64,000 nt of DNA, taken from positions 446,345 through 510,344 of the forward strand of contig NZ_JAECVR010000001.1 in NCBI RefSeq assembly GCF_016055185.1, read 5' to 3'. Every line of letters starts with the position of its first letter. The stretch's first letter is position 1. A program made the translations under genes and the position numbers. Origin of the DNA: Paenactinomyces guangxiensis. GTDB lineage: Bacteria > Bacillota > Bacilli > Thermoactinomycetales > Thermoactinomycetaceae. The notes beneath the pieces were generated by a model, which did no database searches, was not told the origin of the DNA, and saw only the letters and a list, made by a program, of their open reading frames with translations. This document shows, piece by piece, positions 1 through 9,558 of the stretch.

Positions 1-2111
<2,111 letters not shown>

Positions 2112-2375
2112 TTATTCTTAATAAAAATAATTAATTAATAAAATACAGAGGTTATCGATGATTTTGCACCTTCATTATTATATCACACAAATACCAGTGT
2201 TGATATGACCAATTGAATGACTCTTCTAATTATTCACCCTTCATCCCTTTTCATGGGAATTTTTTAAAATAATGCCAGCCCCATCAGCCTGACAGGACAA
2301 AAAAAGATCGGTATGATTGTGTTGTAATTTATTTTTTTACATATCAAATCAGGCTCGTTCTAAAGGAGGCGCTTT

Positions 2376-3194
2376 ATGGATACAGTTGATTCGGCAAAAT
2401 GGTTAGAGAAGGTTCGCCGGGAACGGCCGCTGGTGCACAATATTACAAATCTTGTAGTGACTAATATAGCAGCTAACGCATTGTTGGCCCTGGGAGCTTC
2501 ACCGGTAATGGCGTACGCGAAGGAAGAGGTTGCCGATATGGCCGGGATTGCGAACGGGCTTTCACTGAATATGGGAACCCTGGATGAAGCTGTTGTCGAG
2601 GCCATGCTGATTGCCGGGCGGGCAGCGAATGAAGCGGGGGTGCCGGTTGTATTTGACCCGGTTGGAGTGGGTGCCACCCCCTATCGGAACGAGGTTGCAA
2701 AGAAAATTACCGAGGAACTGAACATCTCAGTTTTGCGTGGAAATGCGGCTGAAATCGGGGTATTGCTCGGGGCCGGCGGTGAAGTGAAAGGAGTGGATGC
2801 TGCCTCCGCCACGGACAGCCTTGGCGATTTTATGAAACAATATGCAAAGAAAAAAGACTGTGTTGTCATTGCAACCGGAAAAACGGATCTGGTTACAGAC
2901 GGAGATACAATTTGGCAGCTTCATAACGGACATGAACTGCTGACAAAAATCACCGGTTCAGGATGCATGGCAACTGCCATTCTTGGTGCATTTGCGGGGA
3001 TAGCAGGAAAAGAGGCGGATGTGAAATCCTTTGCCGAAGCGAGTATGGCTGCTTTAACCTGTTATAACGTGGCCGGTGAACTAGCTGCTGAGAAGTCAAA
3101 CGGACCCGGCACTTTCCAGGCAGCTCTGTTTGATGCTCTTTTTAAGCTTGAAGGCGAACGTGTAAATAAACGTGCCAGAGTTACGGTCAGGTAG
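2376..3194 (+). CDS. thiM: Hydroxyethylthiazole kinase ThiM
   Basis: The 272-residue protein matches the ThiM family over its full length: N-terminal LVHNITNLVVTNIAANALL, the GASPVMAYA segment, VVFDPVGVGAT in the middle, and the glycine-rich ITGSGCMATAILGAF near the C-terminus that binds ATP phosphates. It phosphorylates 4-methyl-5-(2-hydroxyethyl)thiazole for thiamine salvage in the cytosol. AAAGGAGGCGCTTT directly before ATG 2376 supports the start. The gene stands alone, without thiD or thiE next to it, and is closed by a strong terminator. A convincing TPP riboswitch was not found upstream, although a short stretch resembles one piece of it. Confidence 0.95.
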   Translation: MDTVDSAKWLEKVRRERPLVHNITNLVVTNIAANALLALGASPVMAYAKEEVADMAGIANGLSLNMGTLDEAVVEAMLIAGRAANEAGVPVVFDPVGVGATPYRNEVAKKITEELNISVLRGNAAEIGVLLGAGGEVKGVDAASATDSLGDFMKQYAKKKDCVVIATGKTDLVTDGDTIWQLHNGHELLTKITGSGCMATAILGAFAGIAGKEADVKSFAEASMAALTCYNVAGELAAEKSNGPGTFQAALFDALFKLEGERVNKRARVTVR

Positions 3195-3198
3195 GCGA

Positions 3199-3245
3199 AA
3201 AGCGGACAGGGGATTCAGCCAGTGGAATCCCCTTGTCCGCTTTTT
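3199..3245 (+). terminator. Intrinsic terminator after thiM
   Basis: An 18-base arm ending in GGGGATTC and its complement enclose an 8-base loop and are followed by a run of five T. It begins a few bases after the thiM stop codon. Confidence 0.9.
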
Positions 3246-3330
3246 AATTGAACCCGATGGCAGGGCTGGCTTAGATTCATCCACACCAATCTATTGACTA
3301 GTCTTTAGTGAATCATTTGACAGAGTCCAC

Positions 3331-3681
3331 TCAAAGCTGTACGAGATTGGACGTTTTAAACCATTTGTTCGATTTTTTGATACTGATGACAGACAAAACT
3401 CCAAATATTTTCACAATCGCCTCCGTGACAAAAAAGTTCAACTTTCCTCCGGCATCTAGTCCTACAAAAAGGTCAATAAACGTATGAAGGAAGATGGCTA
3501 AAAACAGCAGGCTGATTTTTCTTTCTTTCACACTATGTAACACAACTAACGAGAGGGCAATCCATAGCGGTTTATAAGCAAGATTTTCCCTTCGTTTCAG
3601 GTATATAAAAAGGGAAACAACAAAAACAATCAAAACGACTACTTGTACAACCATACTGCCAATTGTGATGTTGCTGATCAT
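3331..3681 (-). pseudogene. Internally shortened YhfC-type membrane protein
   Basis: 116 residues with three hydrophobic stretches (about 8-28, 38-47, 55-72). The N-terminus (IGSMVVQVVVLIVF...YLKRRE) looks like the start of the YhfC family of membrane metalloprotease-like proteins, which are usually around 250 residues. The second half (ISLLFLAIFLHTFIDLFVGL) looks like its C-terminal helix with the conserved H...D. The junction is near residue 48, so more than 100 residues of the middle seem to have been removed in frame. The frame is open and has a start, so a short product may still be made, but the active-site region of the family would be gone. Family assignment is from memory of the motif pattern. 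Confidence 0.5.
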
Positions 3682-3714
3682 TTTCTTTCAACTTCCCTTC
3701 CTCTTTTTTAATTT

Positions 3715-3756
3715 ATTATACATCGTTTCACTATATATAGTAAAGCGATGTATAAT
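3715..3756. promoter_or_regulatory. 42-bp near-perfect palindrome upstream of the YhfC-like gene
   Basis: Outer arms ATTATACATCG (3715-3725) and CGATGTATAAT (3746-3756) are exact complements. The centre CTATATATAG is also a palindrome. Only two of 21 base pairs mismatch. It lies 34 bp upstream of the start of the shortened YhfC-like gene and carries TATAAT-like sequence, so it is most likely an operator over a promoter. The size and symmetry recall PadR- or TetR-class operators. No such regulator gene is adjacent. Confidence 0.6.
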
Positions 3757-3766
3757 AGAGAAATAG

Positions 3767-3799
3767 AAAGAACCGATTCATATAAAGGATCGGTTCTAA
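3767..3799 (-). terminator. Terminator of the subtilase gene
   Basis: Read on the minus strand, AGAACCGAT and ATCGGTTCT type arms enclose about 11 bases and lead into a T-rich tail. It follows the stop codon of the protease gene at 3830. Confidence 0.6.
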
Positions 3800-3829
3800 A
3801 CTGGTTCATTGTGAATAACTGGGCTGTAT

Positions 3830-4924
3830 TTACAGTGCCTGTACTAAACCGGCTCCGGTAAAAGGATCAAATCCTTTGGGAGGCAGGTCAATGGCCCGTC
3901 TCAATAAGATCTGTTTTAACTTCTGTGGAGATTCGCTGGGAAAAGATTGTCGCAACAGAGCTAACACACCGGAAACATGGGCCGTTGCCATAGAGGTTCC
4001 TTTTAAGACGGCATAGCGTTTTTGTGAAAACGTACTCAAAATATTGGTCCCCGGAGCTGATATATCAATGGAATTTCCCGTTGCTGAATAGGTTTCACGG
4101 GTGTTATTTTTATTCAACGAAGCGACTGCAATGACAGAAGGGTGCCTCGCCGGTACTTCTACTGTATCACCCCGTCCTGAAGGATTGCCGTCATTGCCTG
4201 CAGCGGCAACGATGAGAATTCCCCGTCGGATCGCAGCCCGGATCGCCTGGACAAGTGCCGGTTGAATATTTTTTCCCCCACCGATGCTGATGTTTAAGAT
4301 ATGCATTCGATGTTGGATTCCCCATTCAATTCCCCGGATCAAGTTAGACAGTATACCGGTGCCCGAAGAATTTAATACTTTAATGGCATATAGTGATACT
4401 TTGGAAGCTACTCCGACAACACCAATATGATTGTTTATAGCGCCGATAATCCCGGCCACATGTGTCCCGTGCCCGTTCGTATCCTGCGGCGGGCCGGAAG
4501 GGGCGAGAAAATTGACACCGCCCTTGATATTGGCAGCCAAATCAGGATGATTGAGATCAATCCCCGTATCGATCACCCCGACCCGGATCCCTTTGCCGCC
4601 GTTTAAACGTGCCCGGCCGAGGACGCGGATAATATTCCAGGGAACCGTCTGGGTTGATAACTTTCTGTTTGACAAGCTTTTTGCGGTGGCAATTACTTTT
4701 TCTACTCTGTAAAAAGGCAACGAGAGAGTTTGGTCTTTTTCAATATGCAACAGATCAGGATCGTTTTTCAGTTTCAATAGTTTCGAACCGGCTATGGAGG
4801 CAGTCACTGTAGGGCTGTATTTGCTGATATAGCGAACCGTTCCGCCTGCCGCTCTAATACGGTCAGGCCTGGGGGTGGAACGATAAACAAATGTATATAA
4901 ACCTGGTAAATGTTCACCGGACAT
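3830..4924 (-). CDS. S8 family subtilisin-like serine protease without signal peptide
   Basis: 364 residues. Residues 1-70 resemble an I9-type propeptide and contain no signal sequence, so export by Sec is unlikely from this start. The catalytic domain carries Asp119 in VGVIDTGID, His152 in NGHGTHVAG, oxyanion Asn244 in AAGND and Ser311 in GTSMATAHVSG, so the triad is complete. The protein may be an intracellular or cell-lysis-released protease. The start ATG 4924 is preceded by AAAGAGGTGA at 10 bases. The Shine-Dalgarno sits in a long inverted repeat (4931-4966, separate entry), which suggests regulated translation. Single-gene unit with its own terminator. The family call is firm; cellular role is open. 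Confidence 0.93.
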   Translation of the reverse strand: MSGEHLPGLYTFVYRSTPRPDRIRAAGGTVRYISKYSPTVTASIAGSKLLKLKNDPDLLHIEKDQTLSLPFYRVEKVIATAKSLSNRKLSTQTVPWNIIRVLGRARLNGGKGIRVGVIDTGIDLNHPDLAANIKGGVNFLAPSGPPQDTNGHGTHVAGIIGAINNHIGVVGVASKVSLYAIKVLNSSGTGILSNLIRGIEWGIQHRMHILNISIGGGKNIQPALVQAIRAAIRRGILIVAAAGNDGNPSGRGDTVEVPARHPSVIAVASLNKNNTRETYSATGNSIDISAPGTNILSTFSQKRYAVLKGTSMATAHVSGVLALLRQSFPSESPQKLKQILLRRAIDLPPKGFDPFTGAGLVQAL

Positions 4925-4930
4925 AAAAAA

Positions 4931-4966
4931 TCACCTCTTTATTCTTAGTTATGAATATAGAGGTGA
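4931..4966 (-). promoter_or_regulatory. Hairpin that covers the Shine-Dalgarno of the subtilase
   Basis: TCACCTCTTTATTC (4931-4944) and GAATATAGAGGTGA (4953-4966) pair over 14 bp with one mismatch and an 8-base loop. In the mRNA of the minus-strand protease, the 3' arm contains the Shine-Dalgarno AAGAGGTGA, 7 bases from ATG 4924. The hairpin would block ribosome entry. The alternative is a DNA operator at the promoter. Confidence 0.6.
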
Positions 4967-5019
4967 AAAGGTTCGGACTCTATTCACGAGTATTTCATTG
5001 ATTTTTAGAAAGACTCCGT

Positions 5020-5205
5020 CTATTGCTCCCTTTCATCAGGCTGTTTTGTTTTTGCCGGGTACCTCCCCGCTTTACGTGCAGCCGCCTTCAGGAGATACTC
5101 CATTTGCGCATTTACGCTGCGAAATTCATCTGCCGCCCATTTTTCAAGTGCCTGATAGAGTTCAGGCTCGATCCGAAGAAGAAACCGCTTCTTTGTACTG
5201 CTCAT
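5020..5205 (-). CDS. Small Arc-like ribbon-helix-helix protein
   Basis: 61 residues. The sequence [24 protein letters not shown] is typical of Arc/HicB-type ribbon-helix-helix DNA-binding proteins: a beta strand (KRFLLRI) followed by two helices. Basic residues follow in the C-terminal third. The start ATG overlaps the stop of the preceding SPFH relic in the form ATGA (5202-5205), which implies translational coupling. In related Firmicutes this small gene follows an SPFH/band-7 gene, so it may regulate or accompany that membrane protein. Here the partner is broken and only the small gene is intact. Confidence 0.75.
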   Translation of the reverse strand: MSSTKKRFLLRIEPELYQALEKWAADEFRSVNAQMEYLLKAAARKAGRYPAKTKQPDEREQ

Positions 5206-5402
5206 GTATACAGGGTTCCGGTGTTAATGACCGGATGGGTTTCTCCTTCTGATACCAGGGCGACCAGCAAATTATTGACCATAGCAGCTTTTCGTTCCTC
5301 ATCCAACTGTACAACACCATTGCCTTCCATATGTTTTAAAGCCATCTCCACCATACCCATGGCTCCTTCCACAATTTGTCGACGGGCGGCTAATGATGGG
5401 TT
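5202..5402 (-). pseudogene. 3' fragment of an SPFH/band-7 domain gene
   Basis: An open stretch of 66 codons reads ...[20 protein letters not shown]...[35 protein letters not shown] and stops at 5202. This is the typical C-terminus of cytosolic-facing SPFH/band-7 membrane proteins of Bacillales, which often end in PVINTGTLY plus one residue. The whole SPFH domain and the start are absent. An in-frame stop stands at 5403-5405, just before homology begins, where the divergent HAD gene starts. A deletion therefore removed about three quarters of the gene. A short translated peptide from an internal ATG could still drive the coupled small gene. Confidence 0.7.
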
Positions 5403-5455
5403 TTAAAAAAGTTGAAAAAGAGAAAAGAACTAAAAACAAGAAAAGGAGCATGGGG

Positions 5456-6238
5456 ATGAACCCGCCAAATGAAATCCTTGTCTCATTTGATTTGGACTAT
5501 ACTTTGATGAAAAACCCATTCCGGCAATATGTATTTCCCGAGCTTAATGATTTACTCCAACCTTCCGGGGAAAAAACAGTCAGGCAGTGGCTGAACGAAG
5601 AACATACGCAAAGATTGGGACAGGGGCAGTTTGCCTCTGCGTACGACTGGGACAATATGTTGCAGACCGTTGGCCAACAACAAAAATGGGCCTGTCAGGT
5701 TTCCATAAAGGAACTTGTGCAAAAGCATGCCGTTCCGGGGAAGGTCTGGCTGTTCAGCGATGTTTTGCCCACACTTCAGCAACTCAAACAACGTGATATT
5801 CCAATGGTTGTTGCTACCAACGGCTTTGCCTGTTACCAGCGGCCCGTTACCGATTGTCTGGGAATTACCCCTTATTTTCAGGCTTTCTATACTCCGGAAG
5901 AAATACAACTGGCGAAACCGCAACCGGAATTTTTCCAATTTGGGTGCCGCCGGAAGCTGATCCATGTGGGGGACCGTTTAGACCAGGATATCCTCGGGGC
6001 AAACCTGGCCGGGGCTGTCTCTGTTTGGATTAACAGAGAGTTTCCCATCGCCTGGCGGGACATTCCGGCAGAGGAACGAAAGAACCACCCCGAAGTCAAA
6101 TCTTTGCTTCAACGGCGTTTGCAGAGAGAAGGCTCATCATTCCATACACTGGATCATGTGACTCCCGACTATATTCTAGCATCATTGGACGAGCTTCTCC
6201 CCGTGCTGGAAAAAGAGATGAGAAAAAAGTTTTGTTAA
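5456..6238 (+). CDS. HAD-superfamily hydrolase
   Basis: 260 residues from ATG 5456. This start is chosen because AAGGAG lies 7 bases before it, while an ATG six bases earlier is too close. HAD motif I is SFDLDYTL with Asp12 and Asp14, motif II is VVATNGF, the motif III lysine is in LAKPQPEF, and motif IV is HVGDRLDQDILGANLAG. These show a Mg-dependent phosphatase-like fold with a helical cap between motifs I and II. Substrate unknown; phosphoglycolate-phosphatase-like or nucleotidase-like activity is possible. Its end overlaps the end of the convergent SGNH gene by four bases. Confidence 0.88.
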   Translation: MNPPNEILVSFDLDYTLMKNPFRQYVFPELNDLLQPSGEKTVRQWLNEEHTQRLGQGQFASAYDWDNMLQTVGQQQKWACQVSIKELVQKHAVPGKVWLFSDVLPTLQQLKQRDIPMVVATNGFACYQRPVTDCLGITPYFQAFYTPEEIQLAKPQPEFFQFGCRRKLIHVGDRLDQDILGANLAGAVSVWINREFPIAWRDIPAEERKNHPEVKSLLQRRLQREGSSFHTLDHVTPDYILASLDELLPVLEKEMRKKFC

Positions 6239-6876
6239 GAGATAGCGACCGGGTGGGGACTGGACCGAATAAAGAGTTGTGCCAGCTGGTCGTATCCCTG
6301 TTGATTGGGATGAACTTCATCGGAGAAGTATTCAAACCGTTTGTAAAAAGTTTCAAAAGGGTTTATGAAGTTGACGCCAAATTTTCTGCATAACTGTTCA
6401 TAGTTTTGATTCATCGACTTGACGAATAAAGAAGATTTTTTCACTCCCAGTTCGTAAGCCGGCAGAGGAATATAAAAGCCCAACAGATATACATTTGCCT
6501 GCGGATTGTGGTTGCGTACCACTTGCAGAATTTGCTTTACATTGTCTTGCACTTTGCGAATCGTTCCCAAAATTTTTTTCAAAGACAGGGGGCCGCTCTC
6601 ATACATTTCGATAAAATCACAGCCGCCGGTGGTGATTGAAAGATGGGAAAGACGCGGCAAAAGCCGGATGATACCGGAGTTGCTGACAAGGTTGAGCAAT
6701 TCAGAAGACCTCATCCCCGAGACGCCCCAATTGCGCATTTGGCAGTGATCCGAGTGTTGGAGATGGCGAAAATATTGTGCCACAAAATGCTGTTCCGGAC
6801 TGACGGCACCAATCCCCTCAGTCAATGAGTCCCCCAGAGCCAAATAGGAAACAGGTGTACACCGATTGTCTGTCAT
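6235..6876 (-). CDS. SGNH/GDSL hydrolase, possible spore lipase (LipC-like)
   Basis: 213 residues. Block I is ALGDSLTEG with Ser17, block II Gly is in NWGVSGMRSSEL, block III reads TGGCD (84-87) instead of the usual GGND, and block V is DEVHPNQQGY with Asp186 and His189. The catalytic residues are present, so it is a likely lipase or acyl esterase. There is no signal peptide. It begins 6 bases after the spoVAD stop and so belongs to the spore operon. B. subtilis has a 213-residue GDSL phospholipase of the spore coat, LipC/YcsK, needed for germination. Equal length and sporulation context make the same role plausible, but this is inference. Confidence 0.82.
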   Translation of the reverse strand: MTDNRCTPVSYLALGDSLTEGIGAVSPEQHFVAQYFRHLQHSDHCQMRNWGVSGMRSSELLNLVSNSGIIRLLPRLSHLSITTGGCDFIEMYESGPLSLKKILGTIRKVQDNVKQILQVVRNHNPQANVYLLGFYIPLPAYELGVKKSSLFVKSMNQNYEQLCRKFGVNFINPFETFYKRFEYFSDEVHPNQQGYDQLAQLFIRSSPHPVAIS

Positions 6877-6882
6877 CCATCC

Positions 6883-7914
6883 TTACCTTCCTTTCTCTTT
6901 ATCATTCATCTCGAAAGAGACAGCATGGGCGATGCAGGGAATCGCTTCTCCCTGCTGGTAAGAGAGCGTACTGAGCAGTGCTCCTGTAGCAATGACAAGA
7001 ATCCGCTGATAGCGGCCCTGTGCCATTTGCTTTAACAAATGTCCGTAAGTGACAATCGCACTGCAGGCACACCCGCTGCCTCCTGCAAATGTTTCTTGTT
7101 CAGCGGAATAAAGCATAAGTCCGCAGTCCTGGAAATGTTCACCCATGTGATACCCTTCACTTTCCAGAAGCTCACGGGCAATAGGATGGCCTACCGAAGC
7201 CAGATCACCTGTGACAATTAAATCATAATCTTCAGGTGTCCTTCCCGTATCCTCAAAATGGGTCTGTATCGTTTTAGCTGCTGCCGGGGCCATCGCCGAA
7301 CCCATATCAAAAGGGTTTTTGATCCCCAAATCCATTACCGTGCCAATCGTGGCATAGCAAATTTTGGGACCCTGCCGGCCCATACCGACGATGGCAACAC
7401 CTGCTCCCGATACTGTCCATTGGGCTGTATCAGGTTTTTGACCCCCGTACTCCGTCGGATAGCGAAATTGCTTTTCCGCCGTACAATTATGGCTGCTTAC
7501 CCCGGCAACAGCATATCCGGCATATCCACCGTCCACCAGGGCGGCAGCCAGTGAGAGAGAAAGCATCGAGGTAGAACAGGCCCCGGATACACCGAGAAAG
7601 GGGATCTGCGACTTTTTGGCGGAGAAGGATGCGCTGATATTTTGGTTTAAAAGATCTCCTGCCAGGTAAACATCAATCTCCCGTCTGGTGAGTTTTGCTT
7701 TTTGAATTGCCGTTTCCACAGCATCTTCAAGCATTTTTCGCTCCGCTTTTTCCCAGGTATCCTGGCCTGCATATAAATCCCCGTAGACAAGATCAAAACT
7801 GCCGGCCAGTTTTCCCTCACCCTCCATGGGACCCGCCACGGCCGCATTCGCAATAATCCGCACATCATTTTGAAATACCCATGTGCTCCGTCCGATTCTT
7901 CTTTGCCCAGGCAT
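6883..7914 (-). CDS. spoVAD: Stage V sporulation protein AD
   Basis: 343 residues with the thiolase-like fold of SpoVAD: GSFDLVYGDLYAG, the FLGVSGACSTSMLSLSLAA segment, VSSHNCTAEKQFRYPTEYGGQKP, and VTGDLASVGHPIARELL. SpoVAD binds dipicolinic acid and takes part in its uptake into the forespore and its release on germination, within the SpoVA channel of the inner spore membrane. ATG 7914 follows GAGGGGATAGTGAA. It lies 17 bases after spoVAC and directly before the SGNH gene. In B. subtilis spoVAEb would follow; here it does not. Confidence 0.96.
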   Translation of the reverse strand: MPGQRRIGRSTWVFQNDVRIIANAAVAGPMEGEGKLAGSFDLVYGDLYAGQDTWEKAERKMLEDAVETAIQKAKLTRREIDVYLAGDLLNQNISASFSAKKSQIPFLGVSGACSTSMLSLSLAAALVDGGYAGYAVAGVSSHNCTAEKQFRYPTEYGGQKPDTAQWTVSGAGVAIVGMGRQGPKICYATIGTVMDLGIKNPFDMGSAMAPAAAKTIQTHFEDTGRTPEDYDLIVTGDLASVGHPIARELLESEGYHMGEHFQDCGLMLYSAEQETFAGGSGCACSAIVTYGHLLKQMAQGRYQRILVIATGALLSTLSYQQGEAIPCIAHAVSFEMNDKEKGR

Positions 7915-7931
7915 TTCACTATCCCCTCAAA

Positions 7932-8408
7932 TCACTTGATCATCTCCATCAGGGTGTGAATGATACCAATGATGAAAGCGGAGACGGTACCGAATACGAT
8001 CACCGCTCCCGCTAATTTGAACATATTTCCCCCAACTCCGAGCACCCAGCCTTCCGCCCGATGCTCCAGAGCGGAAGAGGCAATAGAATTGGCAAAGCCG
8101 GTTACAGGAACGGCCGTGCCAGCTCCGGCCCATTGTCCGATCCGGTCATAGACGCCAATCCCGGTTAACAGGCAAGAAATAAAAATAAGTGTTGCCGAAG
8201 TAGGATCACCCGCTTTGTCTGGTTGAAATCCAAATACTTTGATATACATCAACATGAGTGCTTGACCCATTATGCAAATGAGTCCCCCTACCACAAAAGC
8301 CTTCAAACAGTTGGTAAACACTTTTGGTTTGGGACGGTGTTTTTTTATCAGTTGTTGATATGCTTCTTCCCGTTGCTTTTCCTTGCTTGAGGATCTGTTG
8401 GAACTCAT
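7932..8408 (-). CDS. spoVAC: Stage V sporulation protein AC
   Basis: 158 residues from ATG 8408, which has GTGAGGAG eight bases upstream. Further upstream in-frame starts lack one. The protein has a basic N-terminus (residues 1-35) and four to five membrane segments: FVVGGLICIMGQALMLMY, ATLIFISCLLTGIGVYD, the GAGTAVPVTGFANSIASSALEHRAEG segment with the conserved polar stretch, and AVIVFGTVSAFIIGIIHTL. SpoVAC forms the mechanosensitive pore of the SpoVA dipicolinate channel. First gene of the spoVAC-spoVAD-SGNH operon; probably expressed in the forespore (sigma-G), though no clear sigma-G promoter could be assigned by eye. Confidence 0.96.
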   Translation of the reverse strand: MSSNRSSSKEKQREEAYQQLIKKHRPKPKVFTNCLKAFVVGGLICIMGQALMLMYIKVFGFQPDKAGDPTSATLIFISCLLTGIGVYDRIGQWAGAGTAVPVTGFANSIASSALEHRAEGWVLGVGGNMFKLAGAVIVFGTVSAFIIGIIHTLMEMIK

Positions 8409-8487
8409 CGGGTTTCGCTCCTCACTCACATTCATTGCTCATTTAATATCGTGCGAATTGTACAGTGCAATTATTCGTGTAAACAAA

Positions 8488-8519
8488 TAAAAGAGAGCAT
8501 CTCTGTTTGATGCTCTCCC
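8488..8519 (-). terminator. Terminator of the cupin gene
   Basis: GAGAGCATC and GATGCTCTC arms around seven bases, followed on the minus strand by TTTTATTT. It separates the cupin gene from the spoVAC promoter region. Confidence 0.75.
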
Positions 8520-8536
8520 GATCCTTGATTTCACTG

Positions 8537-8887
8537 TTATTTTATTGATTGGCTGTATGTAGAAAATTTACTCTCTGCTTCAATCCCCTTTGTTGAGCAG
8601 ATGAGTAAAGTGCAACCTGTCCGGGTGGTTACCGCCTTGCTAAACCCGGGCGGGGTATAAAAATAATCGCCACGGTTTAATTCATAATCCCCAATTTTCA
8701 CTTGACCGTCAATCACAAAAATTTCTTCGCCGCCAATATGTTCATGTACCGGAAATTGGCCGCCGGATTCCATTTGTAACAAAACACTGTATTCACCGGC
8801 AGCTTTTCTCAAATAACTGATTTTGACCCCGCATCCCATAGGAATGCTGTCCCGATCACCCGTACGGATGACATAGGGCTTATTCAT
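8537..8887 (-). CDS. Small single-domain cupin protein
   Basis: 116 residues from ATG 8887, chosen because AGGGGGT lies about nine bases before it. The cupin motif 1 is HEHIGGEEIFVIDG (His48, His50, Glu54 or Glu55) and motif 2 is YELNRGDYFYTPPGFSKA, though the second histidine of motif 2 seems replaced. It resembles the anti-sigma ChrR-type cupins by domain, but no sigma factor gene is next to it. It probably binds a metal and a small ligand. Function not known. Single-gene unit. Confidence 0.8.
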   Translation of the reverse strand: MNKPYVIRTGDRDSIPMGCGVKISYLRKAAGEYSVLLQMESGGQFPVHEHIGGEEIFVIDGQVKIGDYELNRGDYFYTPPGFSKAVTTRTGCTLLICSTKGIEAESKFSTYSQSIK

Positions 8888-8989
8888 TTTATAAAAACCC
8901 CCTAAAATGTTTGGCATCATTGTACCTTGAATACAATGGGGGGTTCAAGACCTTTATGAAAAAATTTGCAAGCAAAAAAACTTTGCACA

Positions 8990-9018
8990 AAAAAGCTGCC
9001 GGCTAACCGACAGCTTCC
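8990..9018 (-). terminator. Terminator after the CBS-domain gene
   Basis: AAGCTGTCGG and CCGGCAGCTT arms with a short loop lead into TTTTTTG on the minus strand, just after the stop at 9021. Confidence 0.8.
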
Positions 9019-9020
9019 GT

Positions 9021-9470
9021 TCACCTGAGCTGAACATCACTTGATACATTGGGATTATGTGTTTCGGAGATCTCATTTAAAGCCTGGCTTGCTTCATTCT
9101 CGTAAGGTTGACGCACGGCCATATCACCGATGGATACCACGCCAATCAACTGGTTGTTCTCTACGACAGGCAAACGGCGAACTTGAGCATCCGCCATGAG
9201 TTGGGCCGCCTCATCGACGGACATGTCAGGGGTGGCGGAAACCACCTGGTCGGACATGATTTCACCGACAGTCATCGAATTTGGCTTTCTTTCAGCAATC
9301 CCGCGGATAACAAGGTCTCGGTCGGTGATTACTCCTTTGAGAGCTCCATTCTCAACAACAGGAATCATCCCCACATTGTAGGTCTTCATCAAACTGGCTG
9401 CTTCATAGATGTTATCCTGTGGAGAGCAATAACAAAGGTCTGTACTCATAATATCTCTCAGCTGACTCAT
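9021..9470 (-). CDS. CBS-domain pair protein
   Basis: 149 residues from ATG 9470, preceded by GAGGAGGG at seven bases. Two CBS domains fill the protein: about residues 8-58 (IMSTDLCYC...GVITDRDLVIRGIAE) and 70-128 (IMSDQVVSATPDMSVDEAA...VGVVSIGDMAVRQ). Such free-standing CBS pairs bind adenine nucleotides and act as energy or stress sensors. The C-terminus is a short acidic to polar tail. B. subtilis YhcV and similar proteins have this layout. Partner unknown. Confidence 0.9.
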   Translation of the reverse strand: MSQLRDIMSTDLCYCSPQDNIYEAASLMKTYNVGMIPVVENGALKGVITDRDLVIRGIAERKPNSMTVGEIMSDQVVSATPDMSVDEAAQLMADAQVRRLPVVENNQLIGVVSIGDMAVRQPYENEASQALNEISETHNPNVSSDVQLR

Positions 9471-9558
9471 AAAATATCCCTCCTCTGTGCTTATCATATC
9501 CAAAGCGAGGAGATAACATCCTGGTATTCTATAGCAGAATCCGAAGTAAATTTTTCAT

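Noticed and set aside
2250..2340. TPP riboswitch before thiM
   Set aside because: A stretch AATAATGCCAGC resembles the 3' conserved part, but the other conserved segments (CTGAGA and the first stem) are not there in the right order.
6235..6238. Convergent four-base overlap as a regulatory feature
   Set aside because: Such short convergent overlaps are common in compact genomes and need no special explanation.
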